From assembly GCF_030811855.1 (NCBI RefSeq), contig NZ_JAUSRN010000002.1, positions 62,001-126,000 of the forward strand: a stretch of 64,000 nt of DNA. Direction: 5' to 3'. Each line of letters opens with the position of its first letter. Positions within the stretch are counted from its first letter, which is position 1. Shown here piece by piece: positions 7,167-16,868 of the stretch. The position numbers and the translations under genes are program-made. Below the pieces are notes generated by a model. That model had not been told where the DNA came from. It made no database searches and saw nothing but the letters and a program-made list of their open reading frames with translations. This DNA is from Variovorax paradoxus. Lineage in GTDB: Bacteria; Pseudomonadota; Gammaproteobacteria; Burkholderiales; Burkholderiaceae_C.

Positions 7167-9080
7167 CTACCGGATGTTGATGGTGCGCGCCACGCTCGGC
7201 ACGCCGCTGCTGTCGAGTGCAAACAGCATGTAGTTGCCCGGCAGCACCGTCCCGCGATCGGTCGGAATGCCCAACTGGTAGTTGCCTGCCGTGCCCGTGA
7301 ATGACAGCGGGATGCGGCGCTGATCGGTGTTGACCGAGTGAGTGGCCGACGCCATGCGCACCAGCGCAAAGCGGGCCGCTGCGCGGTCGGTCGCCACGGC
7401 GATCTGGCTCCCCCATGTGGCGCTGGCCGGCGCGGCCGTGATGGCCGGGCGGGACGCCGGCGAACCGTCGCTTGCCAGCAGGTACGGTGGCGTGTAGATC
7501 TCGGCATCCGGGTGGTCGCCCGCACAGTCGCACAGCCCGCCGCCGCCCGCCAGCACGCGTCCGTCCGGCAGCAGCAGGGCCACGCTGTGATAGTTGCGCG
7601 GTTTCTGCATCGGCGGCACCGTGATGAAGCTCTCCAGCTCCGGGCTCCACAGCTCGGCCGCCAGCACACTGTAGGAGTCCGAAAACGGAACGGGCTGCGT
7701 CTGTCCGCCTATCACGAACACCTCGCCGTTAGGCAGCACCACGCTGTTGACAAAGGTTCGGCCATAGGCCATCGGCGAAAGCTTGCGCACCGTGGGCGCC
7801 GTCGGCGCGCCCGCGCTGATGTCGATGATGTAGGCGGTCTTGAAGGCGTTGCCGCTGTCGTGGTTGGGCGCGCCGCCGAGCTTGAGGATCTTGCCGATGT
7901 CGTACATCACGGCGCTGGCGGTCATGGCGTAGGGGTCGTCGCTGCGTAGCCCGGCCTGCAGGATGGCGCCGCTGCCGCGCGTGTCGATCCAATGCATTGC
8001 GGCAGCAGGCCCGGCGTGGAATACCCAGCCGTTGGCGGCGCCGAACAGCCACATGTGGTTGTCGCCCCGGTAGACCCCGGCCGCGTCCGGGCCGGCCAGC
8101 GGCGGGTTCGAGACATTGCTCGCATCGGGCATGTTGGCCGGTACGCCGGACAGCGTGCGCCAGGTCTTGGTGGCGGCCGACCACACCTCGCCGTACTTGC
8201 CGCCCTGCCCGCCGTTCCACGACCCGCCGACTGTGAACACGGAGCCGTCGGACATCGTCGTGCTCGCCTGGTAGGCACGTGCAATGCCGAGTTGCGCACC
8301 CGTCACCCAGCCGCCCAGCGCCGGGTCGTAGATCGAGGTCTTCGTCGCATCGCTGCCGCCGCTGACCAGCACGCTGCCATCGGCCAGCATGCTCAGGCCA
8401 GGGCAGAACATCTGGTGGCCGGTGGCCGTGACCACCAGCGGGCTGGCGCTTCGCGTGACGGGGTCGAACACCGAGGTGTAGGTGTACGCCTCGCTGCTGC
8501 TCGTGCTGAAGCTGGTGGGCGAGCGGGCTGCCCACAGCAGCAGCTTGCCGTCGGGGAGGTTGGCGGCCGATGCGGGCACGAGTGGCAGCGCGATCAGATC
8601 GGACCAGGGCTTCACCGCGGCGGTCGATTGCGCCGCGGTGTATCCGGCTGCCGTGAACAGGTACTCGTTGGCCGGCAGCCACTTCCCCTTGAATCGGGAG
8701 CGCAGCCGGACCACGAGCCCCGCGCCGTCTATGGGAAGGTTTGTCACCGTCAGCGTTGTCGCACTTGTCGATGTGTCCACCACGGGTGTCGCCGAAGAGG
8801 CCGACAGGATCGTCAGGCCGTACTGGTTGGCACCCGTGTTATTCCAGACGAAGGTCGCGCTGCGACTTGCGAACTTGGTGCCGGGGGACGGACTGATGAG
8901 GGATGCCGGCTGTCCGTCTGGTGGAGCCGGCTTGCTTGCCGATGCGGACGTGCCCGCCAGCGTCGGATTTGTGCCCTGCGCGCGGGCGCCGCCTCCTGCG
9001 TCACCGCCGGACCAAACCAGGAACACCAGGGATGCATAAGCAAGCCCGCGCGCGGCGCGCGGCGATGTAACGCTGGTCAT
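7167..9080 (-). CDS. Galactose-oxidase/GlxA-like copper radical oxidase, secreted
   Basis: A 637-residue secreted enzyme: signal peptide at 1-35, an Ig-like domain at about 55-135, a seven-bladed kelch-type propeller, and a C-terminal DUF1929 beta-sandwich. All copper and cofactor residues of fungal galactose oxidase are present in matching context: C226 (HQMFCPG) and Y270 (ARAYQAS) for the thioether cofactor, stacking W288 (GGSWNGG), Y497-H498 (NYHSVALLLPDGRV), and H581 (SATHSVNTDQRRIP). The family oxidises primary alcohols, sugars or aldehydes with O2, releasing H2O2. Substrate cannot be told. Start 9080 is chosen over 9137 because AGGAG lies just upstream and a signal peptide follows directly. 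Cytochrome c and Sco genes follow in the same operon. Confidence 0.88.
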   Translation of the reverse strand: MTSVTSPRAARGLAYASLVFLVWSGGDAGGGARAQGTNPTLAGTSASASKPAPPDGQPASLISPSPGTKFASRSATFVWNNTGANQYGLTILSASSATPVVDTSTSATTLTVTNLPIDGAGLVVRLRSRFKGKWLPANEYLFTAAGYTAAQSTAAVKPWSDLIALPLVPASAANLPDGKLLLWAARSPTSFSTSSSEAYTYTSVFDPVTRSASPLVVTATGHQMFCPGLSMLADGSVLVSGGSDATKTSIYDPALGGWVTGAQLGIARAYQASTTMSDGSVFTVGGSWNGGQGGKYGEVWSAATKTWRTLSGVPANMPDASNVSNPPLAGPDAAGVYRGDNHMWLFGAANGWVFHAGPAAAMHWIDTRGSGAILQAGLRSDDPYAMTASAVMYDIGKILKLGGAPNHDSGNAFKTAYIIDISAGAPTAPTVRKLSPMAYGRTFVNSVVLPNGEVFVIGGQTQPVPFSDSYSVLAAELWSPELESFITVPPMQKPRNYHSVALLLPDGRVLAGGGGLCDCAGDHPDAEIYTPPYLLASDGSPASRPAITAAPASATWGSQIAVATDRAAARFALVRMASATHSVNTDQRRIPLSFTGTAGNYQLGIPTDRGTVLPGNYMLFALDSSGVPSVARTINIR

Positions 9081-9160
9081 CGCTGCTCCTTTTTTTTGTC
9101 TGAGCGGTAGCTTATTCCTTGTGTGCGCAATAAACAATACAAAAGTATTCAGTTATGCCT

Positions 9161-10399
9161 TCAAAGGCCCAGGTGCTTGATCGCTCCGCGCGCCGCGGCC
9201 GCCCCGCTGGCCATCGACGCCGTCAGCAGGTAGCCACCGGTCGGCGCTTCCCAATCGAGCATTTCTCCCGCCACGAACACGCCCGGCAACGCGCTGGCCA
9301 TGAGCCCTTCGTTGAGCGTGTCGAAGCGCACGCCACCCGCAGTGCTGATGGCTTCGTCGATGGGCCGGGTTGCGACCAGCCGCAGTGGGACGGCCTTGAT
9401 CGTCGTCGCCAGTTGCTCGGCGTCTTGCATGGCTTCCCGGCTCAATGCCTCGTGCAGCACGCCGGCCTTGATGCCTTCCAGGCCCAGCCGGCTCTTGAGG
9501 TGACTGCTGAGCGACCGTGCGCCGCGCGGATGCTTGACGGCGGCCAGCACCTGCTCGGCGCTGCGGTCGGGCAACAGATCGAGCAGCAGCGTCGCGCTGC
9601 CGTGCGCGGCGATTTCGTCGCGCAGCAACGCCGAAGCCGCGTAGATGAGACTGCCCTCGATGCCTGTTGCCGTTGCAACGAACTCGCCCTTGCGCGCAAA
9701 GCGGCGCCCCTGGCTGTCGGTGAAAGAGATCGCGACCGACTTGAAGGGCTGGCCCGCAAAACGGCTGGAGAAATGCTCGCTCCACCCTGCCCCGTCGAAT
9801 CCGCAATTGGCAGGCAGCAGCGGCGCAATATCGACGCCGCGTTCTTGCAGCCATGGGGCCCATGCACCGTCGGAGCCCAGCCGCGCCCAGCTCGCACCGC
9901 CGAGCGCAAGCACCACCGCATCGGCCTTGACCGTGGCATTGCCGGTTGGCGTGGCGAACCGCAACGATGCGGCGTTGAATGGCACATCCCCAAGCCAGCG
10001 ATGGCGCATGTGAAACTGCACGCCCGCCGCGCGCAGCCGGTGCAACCAGGCGCGCAGCAACGGCGCGGCCTTCATGTCGGTCGGAAACACGCGGCCCGAC
10101 GTGCCCACGAAGGTCTCGATGCCGAGGCCGGCGGCCCATTCGCGCACCTGCTGCGGCGCGAACTGCGTGAGCATGGGTTCGAGCTGCGCGCGGCGCTCGC
10201 CGAAGCGTCTCATGAACACATCGAAGGGCTCGGAATGCGTGAGGTTCAGCCCGCCACGGCCGGCCAGCAGGAACTTGCGGCCCACCGAGGGCATGGCGTC
10301 ATAAACGTGTACCTGTGCGCCGGACGCGCTCAGGACTTCAGCCGCCATCAGGCCGGCGGGTCCGCCGCCGATCACGGCGACGGTATGGGAAAGAGTCAT
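9161..10399 (-). CDS. NAD(P)/FAD-dependent flavoprotein of the HI0933/YhiN family
   Basis: A 412-residue protein with an N-terminal FAD-binding GGGPAG (11-16), the family signature VGRKFLLAGRGGLNLTHSE around residues 38-56, and a C-terminal GVFVAGEMLDWEAPTGGYLL segment that completes the FAD site. It belongs to the HI0933/YhiN group (the TIGR03862-type subset), whose reaction is unknown. Its ATG overlaps the addA stop by four bases (ATGA), so it is translated with the AddAB genes, although no link to recombination is known. The stop lies close to a spacer of about 80 bases before the copper oxidase gene. Confidence 0.85.
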   Translation of the reverse strand: MTLSHTVAVIGGGPAGLMAAEVLSASGAQVHVYDAMPSVGRKFLLAGRGGLNLTHSEPFDVFMRRFGERRAQLEPMLTQFAPQQVREWAAGLGIETFVGTSGRVFPTDMKAAPLLRAWLHRLRAAGVQFHMRHRWLGDVPFNAASLRFATPTGNATVKADAVVLALGGASWARLGSDGAWAPWLQERGVDIAPLLPANCGFDGAGWSEHFSSRFAGQPFKSVAISFTDSQGRRFARKGEFVATATGIEGSLIYAASALLRDEIAAHGSATLLLDLLPDRSAEQVLAAVKHPRGARSLSSHLKSRLGLEGIKAGVLHEALSREAMQDAEQLATTIKAVPLRLVATRPIDEAISTAGGVRFDTLNEGLMASALPGVFVAGEMLDWEAPTGGYLLTASMASGAAAARGAIKHLGL

Positions 10400-13300
10400 T
10401 CGAGATTTACCAGTTCGCCCTGCCCGGTCAGGAACGCGACGCGTACCGAGGCACCGGGATAGGCATGTTGCACTGCCGCGCGGTAGCGCTGCATCTGTGC
10501 GATCAACTCCGCGTCCCGTTCAGGGCGCGCGGCAGATTTGTAGTCGAGGATCCACCAGGCACCGCTGGCGCGCTCGCGCACCAGCCGGTCGATGCGCAGC
10601 GTTTCGCCTTCGTGGACCAGGGTCACTTCGTTGCCATGCCAGTCGATCATGCGCTCATCCCACGCCCATGCACCGGCTCCCGCGCGAATGCGCTCGGCCA
10701 GCACGGCGGCGCCGCGCGCCTGTTGCGCATCGAGCATGAACTCGCGGGCCGCAGCGCGCACGTGCGCGGGTGGCAGCGCCTCGCCCGGCACTGCCCACTC
10801 AAGCAGCCGGTGCATCGCCTGGCCGAACGCGGCAGCCCGTGCGTCGACCGTTGCGGTAACGGCCTTCTTGACGGCCACTGGTTCTTTGGCCGCGGGCGCG
10901 AGCACAGGCATCCTGTTCATCGAGAAACTGCCAACTACGGACTCCACCGGCATCAGGACCAGCGGCTCGTCGGCTTCCGCCGGTTCGCACATCGACTCGA
11001 GCCGCGACCACCAGCTGCTCTCGTTGGCACGGGCAGGCTGCACCGACGACAGCACCAGCCGCTCGCGCGCCCGCGTGGTCGCGACATAGAGCCCGTTGAG
11101 CTCTTCACGATGGCGCGCCCGCTGCTCTTCTTCGAGCAATGTGGTGGCGCAGCTCGGCGGCGTTTTTTCGCTCGCCATGAACACGAAACGCGTCGGTGCG
11201 CTGTCGCTGCCCTTCCATTCGACCAGTACGCCCATGGTCTGCGCGCGCGGTGACGGAGCATCGCAATCGAGCATGAGCACAGTGTCAGCCTCGAGGCCCT
11301 TGGCGCCATGGACGGTCAGGAGCTGCACCGCATCGGGTACGGCGACGGACGGCGCGCGTACGCCGCCTGCTCGCAATGCACGCACCAGCGCGTAGGGCGT
11401 GGCAAAGCGCGCGCCCTCGATGTCGAGCGATGCCGCGACCAGCCCGCGCAGATTGGCCAGCGCGCTCTGCCGCATCGGGGCAGGCACGGCGGCGCCGAAC
11501 TTGGCCAGCACGTCGCCGTCATGAAAAATTGCATCGATCGCATCGTGCGGCGGCAATGCCGCGAGCCAGCGCTGCCATCGCTTGAGCGAGGTGCCGGCTT
11601 CGACCAACGCCGCGGGCAAGCCCTCGCCTTTCTGAAGCAATCCGAACCAGCTCAGGGAAGGTTGCTCGCGCTGGCGCAGCGCCAGTTGCACCAGCGCATC
11701 GTCGCCAATGCCGAACAGCGGCGACTTGAGTGCACGTGCCAGCGAAAGATCGTGCGCGGGTGACACCAGTGCATCGATCAGCGCCACCACGTCCTGCACC
11801 TCGGGTGCGTCGTGCAGTTCGTTCTTCTCGGGCTGCTGCACGGGAATATGGCGCTGGCGCAGCGCGTCCTGCATGGCGGCCAGCCGGTTGCGCCGGCGCG
11901 CCAGCACCATGATCTGCCGCGGCGGCGTGCCGTCGGCAATGCGCTGCGCCACCCAGCGCGCAGCCTGCTCGCATTCCTTTTGCAGCAATTGCTCTTCGGG
12001 CAACACGCGCGGGGTCACGAGGCTGTCGCGCCAATGCAGCATGCCGTCGTCGGCTGGCGCGGCCTGGGCGACGGTGTTGAGGGCATCGCGGTCGATGGCG
12101 GGCAGCTTGAGCAGTTCGCCTTCGTCGTTGCGCTCCGTTGTGTGGGCGCGGTAGCCGTCGAACTCTCCGGCCTCTTGCGCAGCCAGCATGGCCTGGTTCA
12201 CCAACCCGACGACGGCGCGCGCGTTGCGGTGGGTGTGGTCGCAGTTGAGCAGCTCGCCACCGAGACCTTCGCGCACGAACTTCTTCGCCGCAATGAACAC
12301 CTGCGGCTCGGCACGGCGGAAACGGTAAATGCTCTGCTTCGGGTCGCCCACGATGAAGACGCGCGGCGCGCTGCCGCCCGCACCGGTGTAGGCGCTGAGC
12401 CAGCCGTAGAGCGCCTGCCACTGCAGCGGATTGGTGTCCTGGAACTCATCGATCAGCAGGTGCGCGATGCGCGCGTCGAGCCGCTCCTGCACCCATCCCG
12501 ACAATGCCGACTGGCCGAGCAGCAGCTGTGCAGCCTGCTCGACATCGTTCATGTCGACCCAGCCATGCGCGCGCTTCACCTCGGCAAAGGCGGAGATGAG
12601 GATGCGCGTGAGCCGCGTCATGCGTTGCTGGTAGAGCCAGGCCGCGTGCTGCGCCTGTGCTGCACACAGGGTCTGGAGCTCGGCCTCCGCCTCTTGCGCG
12701 GCGGGGTATTTCTGCAGATTCTTCGTAAGCCGGTCTTCGGCGGCGACGAAGAAGTTCTTGCGCAGGTGCGCCAGTGCGGCGGCGCGCGACTCGCGCGGCG
12801 GCTCACCGGTGCCGAACACGTCGATGATCGCCTCGGCGGCCTTCTGCGGCGTCTTGTTGGCCTCGCGGCCGAGCGCGGCGGCACGGTCGAGCCAGCGGCG
12901 CCTGACCGCTTCTCCGCTCAAGGCATCGGTCGGATCGTCCATGCCTTGAAGCGCGGGATGCATGGCACTGAAGTGCTGCACGGCGGAGGCAGGATCGGAC
13001 AGCACGAACTCGACGCGGCGCGTGAGCGCTTCGCCCAGCGCCTTGGCGGTCTGCGATCGGCCATAGGTGGCGACGACGGCGTAGTAGTCGGCCAGAGCCT
13101 CCTTGTCGGAGGTCACGGCTTCGAAGAAGGGCCGCCAGGTGCGTGCGCGCGCCTCGGCATCGTCCTCGAGCAGTTCGTAGTTCGCGGGCAGGCCGAGTTC
13201 GCGCAGCACTGCCAGCGGCGCGTTGCGCAGCAGGCCCGCAAACCAGGCGTGGAAGGTGCGGAACTGCACCGGCCGTCCGCCTTCGAGCAAGCGCCTGTAG

Positions 13301-13659
13301 AGGCCCTGCAGGCGCGGCACGGCGCCTAGCGCGGCCGCAGGTTCCACGCCCCGAACCACGAGTTCGCGCACCAGATCCTCGGGGCTGCGCTCGGCGAATT
13401 GTTCGAGCCATTGGTCCAGGCGCTCGCGCATCTCGCCGGCGGCCTTCTTGGTGAAAGTGATCGCCAGGATCTCGTGCGGCTCGCAGGCGGAGTCGCCCTC
13501 TTCGAGCAACGCGCGCAAGATGCGCGACACCAGCATCCAGGTCTTGCCCGCGCCGGCGCAGGCCTCGACGGCAACCGATCGCCGCGGATCGCAGGCGACG
13601 GTGTAGAAGGCCTCGCGCGTGACATGCCGGCCGTTGTGTTCGTAGGCGGCGCCGTTCAT
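10396..13659 (-). CDS. addA: AddA-like UvrD-family helicase/nuclease subunit
   Basis: A 1087-residue superfamily-1 helicase with Walker A ACAGAGKT (33-40), the DEFQDTNPLQW Walker B/motif II, VGDPKQSIYRFR motif III, LTVHGAKGLEADTV motif V, and a late VATTRARERL motif VI. The C-terminus carries a RecB-type nuclease signature (LRIDRLV followed by ILDYKSA). With AddB it would form the AddAB complex that processes double-strand breaks to Chi-like sites for RecA loading, the RecBCD equivalent in many beta-proteobacteria. It overlaps addB upstream and the flavoprotein downstream by four bases each, implying translational coupling. Confidence 0.88.
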   Translation of the reverse strand: MNGAAYEHNGRHVTREAFYTVACDPRRSVAVEACAGAGKTWMLVSRILRALLEEGDSACEPHEILAITFTKKAAGEMRERLDQWLEQFAERSPEDLVRELVVRGVEPAAALGAVPRLQGLYRRLLEGGRPVQFRTFHAWFAGLLRNAPLAVLRELGLPANYELLEDDAEARARTWRPFFEAVTSDKEALADYYAVVATYGRSQTAKALGEALTRRVEFVLSDPASAVQHFSAMHPALQGMDDPTDALSGEAVRRRWLDRAAALGREANKTPQKAAEAIIDVFGTGEPPRESRAAALAHLRKNFFVAAEDRLTKNLQKYPAAQEAEAELQTLCAAQAQHAAWLYQQRMTRLTRILISAFAEVKRAHGWVDMNDVEQAAQLLLGQSALSGWVQERLDARIAHLLIDEFQDTNPLQWQALYGWLSAYTGAGGSAPRVFIVGDPKQSIYRFRRAEPQVFIAAKKFVREGLGGELLNCDHTHRNARAVVGLVNQAMLAAQEAGEFDGYRAHTTERNDEGELLKLPAIDRDALNTVAQAAPADDGMLHWRDSLVTPRVLPEEQLLQKECEQAARWVAQRIADGTPPRQIMVLARRRNRLAAMQDALRQRHIPVQQPEKNELHDAPEVQDVVALIDALVSPAHDLSLARALKSPLFGIGDDALVQLALRQREQPSLSWFGLLQKGEGLPAALVEAGTSLKRWQRWLAALPPHDAIDAIFHDGDVLAKFGAAVPAPMRQSALANLRGLVAASLDIEGARFATPYALVRALRAGGVRAPSVAVPDAVQLLTVHGAKGLEADTVLMLDCDAPSPRAQTMGVLVEWKGSDSAPTRFVFMASEKTPPSCATTLLEEEQRARHREELNGLYVATTRARERLVLSSVQPARANESSWWSRLESMCEPAEADEPLVLMPVESVVGSFSMNRMPVLAPAAKEPVAVKKAVTATVDARAAAFGQAMHRLLEWAVPGEALPPAHVRAAAREFMLDAQQARGAAVLAERIRAGAGAWAWDERMIDWHGNEVTLVHEGETLRIDRLVRERASGAWWILDYKSAARPERDAELIAQMQRYRAAVQHAYPGASVRVAFLTGQGELVNLE

Positions 13660-16247
13660 TTCGCCAATGCTCCAGCCACCATCGAAACCGGGGGCCTCTC
13701 GACCTCCCAGAAGTCTTTACGGCAGAGGCCGCGCGCCGCGCAGTAGTCGCAGATTGCGCCTTCGCCCAACGGCGGCAGCGCCGCGCCTTGCGCAATGCGG
13801 ACGAAGTCATCGAGGATGCCCGCCACCAGCGCATCGCGCGCCTCCACCACCACGGGCTGTTCGACGGTCTGCGTGCCCGACGACTTCTCGCCGACGTTGA
13901 CGTAGGCGGCGCGCAGCGTGTCGTCGGCAACCAGCGCGGCATAGAAGGCCAGCTGCGTGTCCTCGGTCGGGTCCTTCACGCGCTCCTTGGTCACCGCGGC
14001 GGATTCGGTCTTGTAGTCGATCACGAAGGCCTGGCCGTCGGGCATGCGGTCGATGCGGTCCAGCCGGCCGACCAGTTGCAGGTTGCCCAGCGGTTGTTCC
14101 TTCCACGGCTCCGACTCGACGAAGACGGCGCCGCTTGCCTCGTGCTCCCCAAGCCATTGCAGGTAGCCGTCGCGCACGGCCGGCCAAGCCGCGGCGAAGG
14201 GCAGAAACTCGGCATCAGACAACGCGAACTCGCGGGTGGCATCCTCTGCCGCCGCGCTCATGAGGGCCATGCGCTCGGCGGCGTCGTGGGTCGGCTTCTC
14301 TTTGAGCGCTTCATGAAAATAACCCAGCACGGCGTGCAGCCAGTTGCCGAAGTCGCGCTTGTCGACCTCGGCATCGAGCTCGTCCGCGCTGCGCAAGCCC
14401 AGTTGCCGCAAGGCAAAGAAGCGGTAAGGACAGCGGCGCAGGTCCTCATAGACGGTAGTCGAGATGTTCCGCAGCGGCAGCAACGCGCCGGAAGGCGTTG
14501 GATACATCGTCGGCTGCAGAGCCACCTCACGCGGCGTGCGCGGGTCTGTCGCAAGCTGCAGGGCATGGTCGAGCTGCAGCGCCTGCACCAGCGGGCTCGG
14601 GCGGACGGGCTCGCCGCTGGCATCGGACTGCCGCCACAGAATTTCGCAGCACGGGTTGCACAGGGCCGCGGCCCAGGCTGCGCGTTGCGCGGCCTCGAGG
14701 GTTTCGCGTGCGGGCAGGCCCAGTTCGGCGCGCTGGGCAGCACTCCAGTTGCCTGGCGGCTCGGGCGACGCCGGCAAGCGCCGGTCGTCGCAGCCGGGAA
14801 TGACCACAGCGCCGAACGCGCGGCCCAGCAACTGGTGCAGCGGCAACACCACCACCTGGGGCGCGTCGCTGCCGGCTGGCGGCACGAAGCTGGCATCCTC
14901 AAGCACGTCGCGCACCCAGGCTGTGAACTCGGCCAACGTGTGGCGTCCGCCGGGAAAATCGTCGTCGTCGCCGTGCGCATTGGCATCGAGCCACAGCGCG
15001 CCGATAACCTTGGCGCCGGCCATGTCGGCTGCGAGCGACTCCCATTGGGCACCGGCTTCCAGCAGTTCGCGTAGCGCGCGGAGCCAATCGGCCAGTGGCC
15101 TCGACTTGGCCATGGCCATGCGGCGGCCTTCGATGGCTTCGGTGAACGGGAGCAGCGCGATGTCCTGCGGCTTCTCGCTGCGCGCCACCTGCCCGCACCA
15201 GGCGGACCACTCGCGCACGCCTTCGCGGCGCAGCCGAGCCTCCAGCGCCTGAACAGCCATGGCATCGCCGTCAGCGCCGCTCTTGAGCCAGTCGAGCACC
15301 TGGTCGCTGCCTGCGTCGTGCGCAGAGGCGCGCAGACCGCTCATTACCGTGGCGGCGGCGCGGGTGGTGGAAAGTTTCCAGCCGGTTTCGTCGTGCGCCG
15401 TGATGCCCTCGGCCTGGAGCTGCGCACCGATGCGCCGCGTAAGCGCGCGGTCGGTGGTGATCAGCGCGACCGGTGCCCGGCCCTCGGCCAGGTGCCGCAG
15501 CACGCAGGCAGCCGCCAGTTCCGCTTCGTCTTCAGGGTCGGCAGCCACATGGGCGCTGGCCGCCGCGGCTGGCGAGGCCGTAGGAACCAGCGAAAGATGA
15601 ATCGCGCGATCGCCCCACAAGGTGCAAAGCGTCTGCGTCAGCGGATCGGTCTGGAAGCCGTCAAGCACGATGAGCGCATCGACCTGGGCGCGCACGTTCT
15701 CGCGCAGCAGCACATCGGTGGCGTAGCCGGAGTTGGCGGCCCAGGCCACCGCCACGCGGATCAGCGCGCTTTCGATGCGAAACCATTCCGACTCGCTGCC
15801 CGCCTCGGCCACGTGAGCCGCCCGCTGCGCCCATTCGCTGCCCCGCTCTTCGGGGAGCGCGGCAGCCGCCAGGGGCGCAAGTTGGTATGCCAGCTCGACC
15901 ACGCGCCCGGCCAGCGCAAAGCGCTCAGCGGTAAAGCCGGCCTGCGACAGCAGTGCCTGGGCCGTGACCAGGTCGTGCGCCATGTCGAAGGCGATGTCGT
16001 AGCCCGAGGGCAAGAACCCACCCGCGCTGCGCGCCCAGTTGCGCGTGGTTTCGAAACGCGGCACGAAGCCCGGGGTCCCGCATCGCGCCCACATGCTGCG
16101 CCCCACGCCCATCAATTGCGCATACGGCACCAGCACCACGGTGCGCGCCGCGTGCAGCTGGCGCTGTGCAATGGCGCCGGCAATGCGCGCGACGACGCCA
16201 TCGGCGGGGTCGCACCACAGGGCCTGGACGGGGTGGCCTTCGTTCAT
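13656..16247 (-). CDS. addB: AddB-like PD-(D/E)XK nuclease subunit with Fe-S cluster
   Basis: An 863-residue protein with a degenerate N-terminal helicase-like half lacking a convincing Walker A, and a C-terminal nuclease: GRLDRIDRMPDGQAFVIDYK contains the PD-(D/E)XK active site. Four cysteines fit the AddB-type 4Fe-4S staple: one upstream in RRCPYRFF and three in CDYCAARGLC near the end. It should be the AddB subunit of AddAB. The open frame extends to 16334, but the ATG at 16247 (MNEGHPVQALWCDP) is preferred because the upstream residues are low-complexity. It is the first gene of the addB-addA-flavoprotein operon and divergent from trxA. Confidence 0.85.
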   Translation of the reverse strand: MNEGHPVQALWCDPADGVVARIAGAIAQRQLHAARTVVLVPYAQLMGVGRSMWARCGTPGFVPRFETTRNWARSAGGFLPSGYDIAFDMAHDLVTAQALLSQAGFTAERFALAGRVVELAYQLAPLAAAALPEERGSEWAQRAAHVAEAGSESEWFRIESALIRVAVAWAANSGYATDVLLRENVRAQVDALIVLDGFQTDPLTQTLCTLWGDRAIHLSLVPTASPAAAASAHVAADPEDEAELAAACVLRHLAEGRAPVALITTDRALTRRIGAQLQAEGITAHDETGWKLSTTRAAATVMSGLRASAHDAGSDQVLDWLKSGADGDAMAVQALEARLRREGVREWSAWCGQVARSEKPQDIALLPFTEAIEGRRMAMAKSRPLADWLRALRELLEAGAQWESLAADMAGAKVIGALWLDANAHGDDDDFPGGRHTLAEFTAWVRDVLEDASFVPPAGSDAPQVVVLPLHQLLGRAFGAVVIPGCDDRRLPASPEPPGNWSAAQRAELGLPARETLEAAQRAAWAAALCNPCCEILWRQSDASGEPVRPSPLVQALQLDHALQLATDPRTPREVALQPTMYPTPSGALLPLRNISTTVYEDLRRCPYRFFALRQLGLRSADELDAEVDKRDFGNWLHAVLGYFHEALKEKPTHDAAERMALMSAAAEDATREFALSDAEFLPFAAAWPAVRDGYLQWLGEHEASGAVFVESEPWKEQPLGNLQLVGRLDRIDRMPDGQAFVIDYKTESAAVTKERVKDPTEDTQLAFYAALVADDTLRAAYVNVGEKSSGTQTVEQPVVVEARDALVAGILDDFVRIAQGAALPPLGEGAICDYCAARGLCRKDFWEVERPPVSMVAGALAK

Positions 16248-16404
16248 GTTCTGTCGAGGGGTTTGGGAGCGTGGAGGCGCGACGCGCAAAGGGCTTTTGC
16301 TATCGGTGTCATAGCGTTCCCGCTGGCACCCCACCCCTTGGTTTCTGTCACAATGACCAGCACTTTAGCTGCACCGAAACTCTCCGCGCACAAGGACACA
16401 TCTC

Positions 16405-16737
16405 ATGGCCAGCGACCTGATCAAACACATCTCCGATTCTTCCTTCGAAGCCGACGTGCTCAAGTCCAGCCAGCCCGTGCTGGTCGACTACTGGGCCGAA
16501 TGGTGCGGTCCCTGCAAGATGATTGCGCCCATCCTGGACGAAGTGTCGACCGCCTACGAAGGCAAGCTGCAGATCGCCAAGCTCAATGTGGACGAGAACC
16601 GTGACATCCCGGCCAAGTTCGGCATCCGCGGCATCCCCACGCTCATGCTCTTCAAGGACGGCCAGCTGGCCGCCACCAAGGTTGGCGCCATGAGCAAGGC
16701 GCAACTCACCGCCTTCATCGACCAGCAGCTCGCCTGA
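16405..16737 (+). CDS. trxA: Thioredoxin
   Basis: A 110-residue cytosolic thioredoxin with the canonical active site WCGPC (33-37) and the cis-proline loop [11 protein letters not shown]. It donates electrons to ribonucleotide reductase, peroxiredoxins and methionine sulfoxide reductases. Length and motif order are textbook. It precedes rho, a widely conserved trxA-rho order in proteobacteria, but a terminator hairpin lies between them at 16748-16784, so it is at least partly a separate transcript. Confidence 0.97.
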   Translation: MASDLIKHISDSSFEADVLKSSQPVLVDYWAEWCGPCKMIAPILDEVSTAYEGKLQIAKLNVDENRDIPAKFGIRGIPTLMLFKDGQLAATKVGAMSKAQLTAFIDQQLA

Positions 16738-16747
16738 GGCATTTCAA

Positions 16748-16784
16748 CCGGCCAGCGCGCAATGCGTTGGCCGGACGGTTTTTT
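16748..16784 (+). terminator. Rho-independent terminator after trxA
   Basis: A ten-pair stem (CGGCCAGCGC with GCGTTGGCCG, one G-U) closes a five-base loop and is followed by six T's at 16779-16784. It begins 11 bases after the trxA stop. Its 3' arm overlaps the candidate rho -35 box. Confidence 0.75.
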
Positions 16785-16795
16785 GCTGTCATAAT
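16767..16795 (+). promoter_or_regulatory. Putative sigma-70 promoter of rho
   Basis: TTGGCC at 16767-16772, a 17-base spacer and CATAAT at 16790-16795 fit a sigma-70 promoter that would start transcription around 16802. The -35 lies in the 3' arm of the trxA terminator, so read-through from trxA could interfere with it. No experimental start is known. Confidence 0.45.
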
Positions 16796-16825
16796 CTCCC
16801 ACAGATCACCGGCCCCTTCGAGGTA

Positions 16826-16868
16826 ACCGGTTCGAGTTCCCCGGTTTGTGAAGCAGCTCTCGCTTCAC
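16826..16868 (+). promoter_or_regulatory. Two consecutive hairpins in the rho leader
   Basis: ACCGG at 16826-16830 pairs with CCGGT at 16841-16845, and GTGAAGC at 16848-16854 pairs with GCTTCAC at 16862-16868 around a seven-base loop. They lie 52 bases or more before the rho ATG. Rho genes are commonly autoregulated through their leader, so this may be an attenuation element; no poly-T follows. Confidence 0.35.

Noticed and set aside
11812..13329. Open frame of 505 codons on the plus strand opposite addA
   Set aside because: Antisense shadow of a clear helicase gene with no motif of its own.
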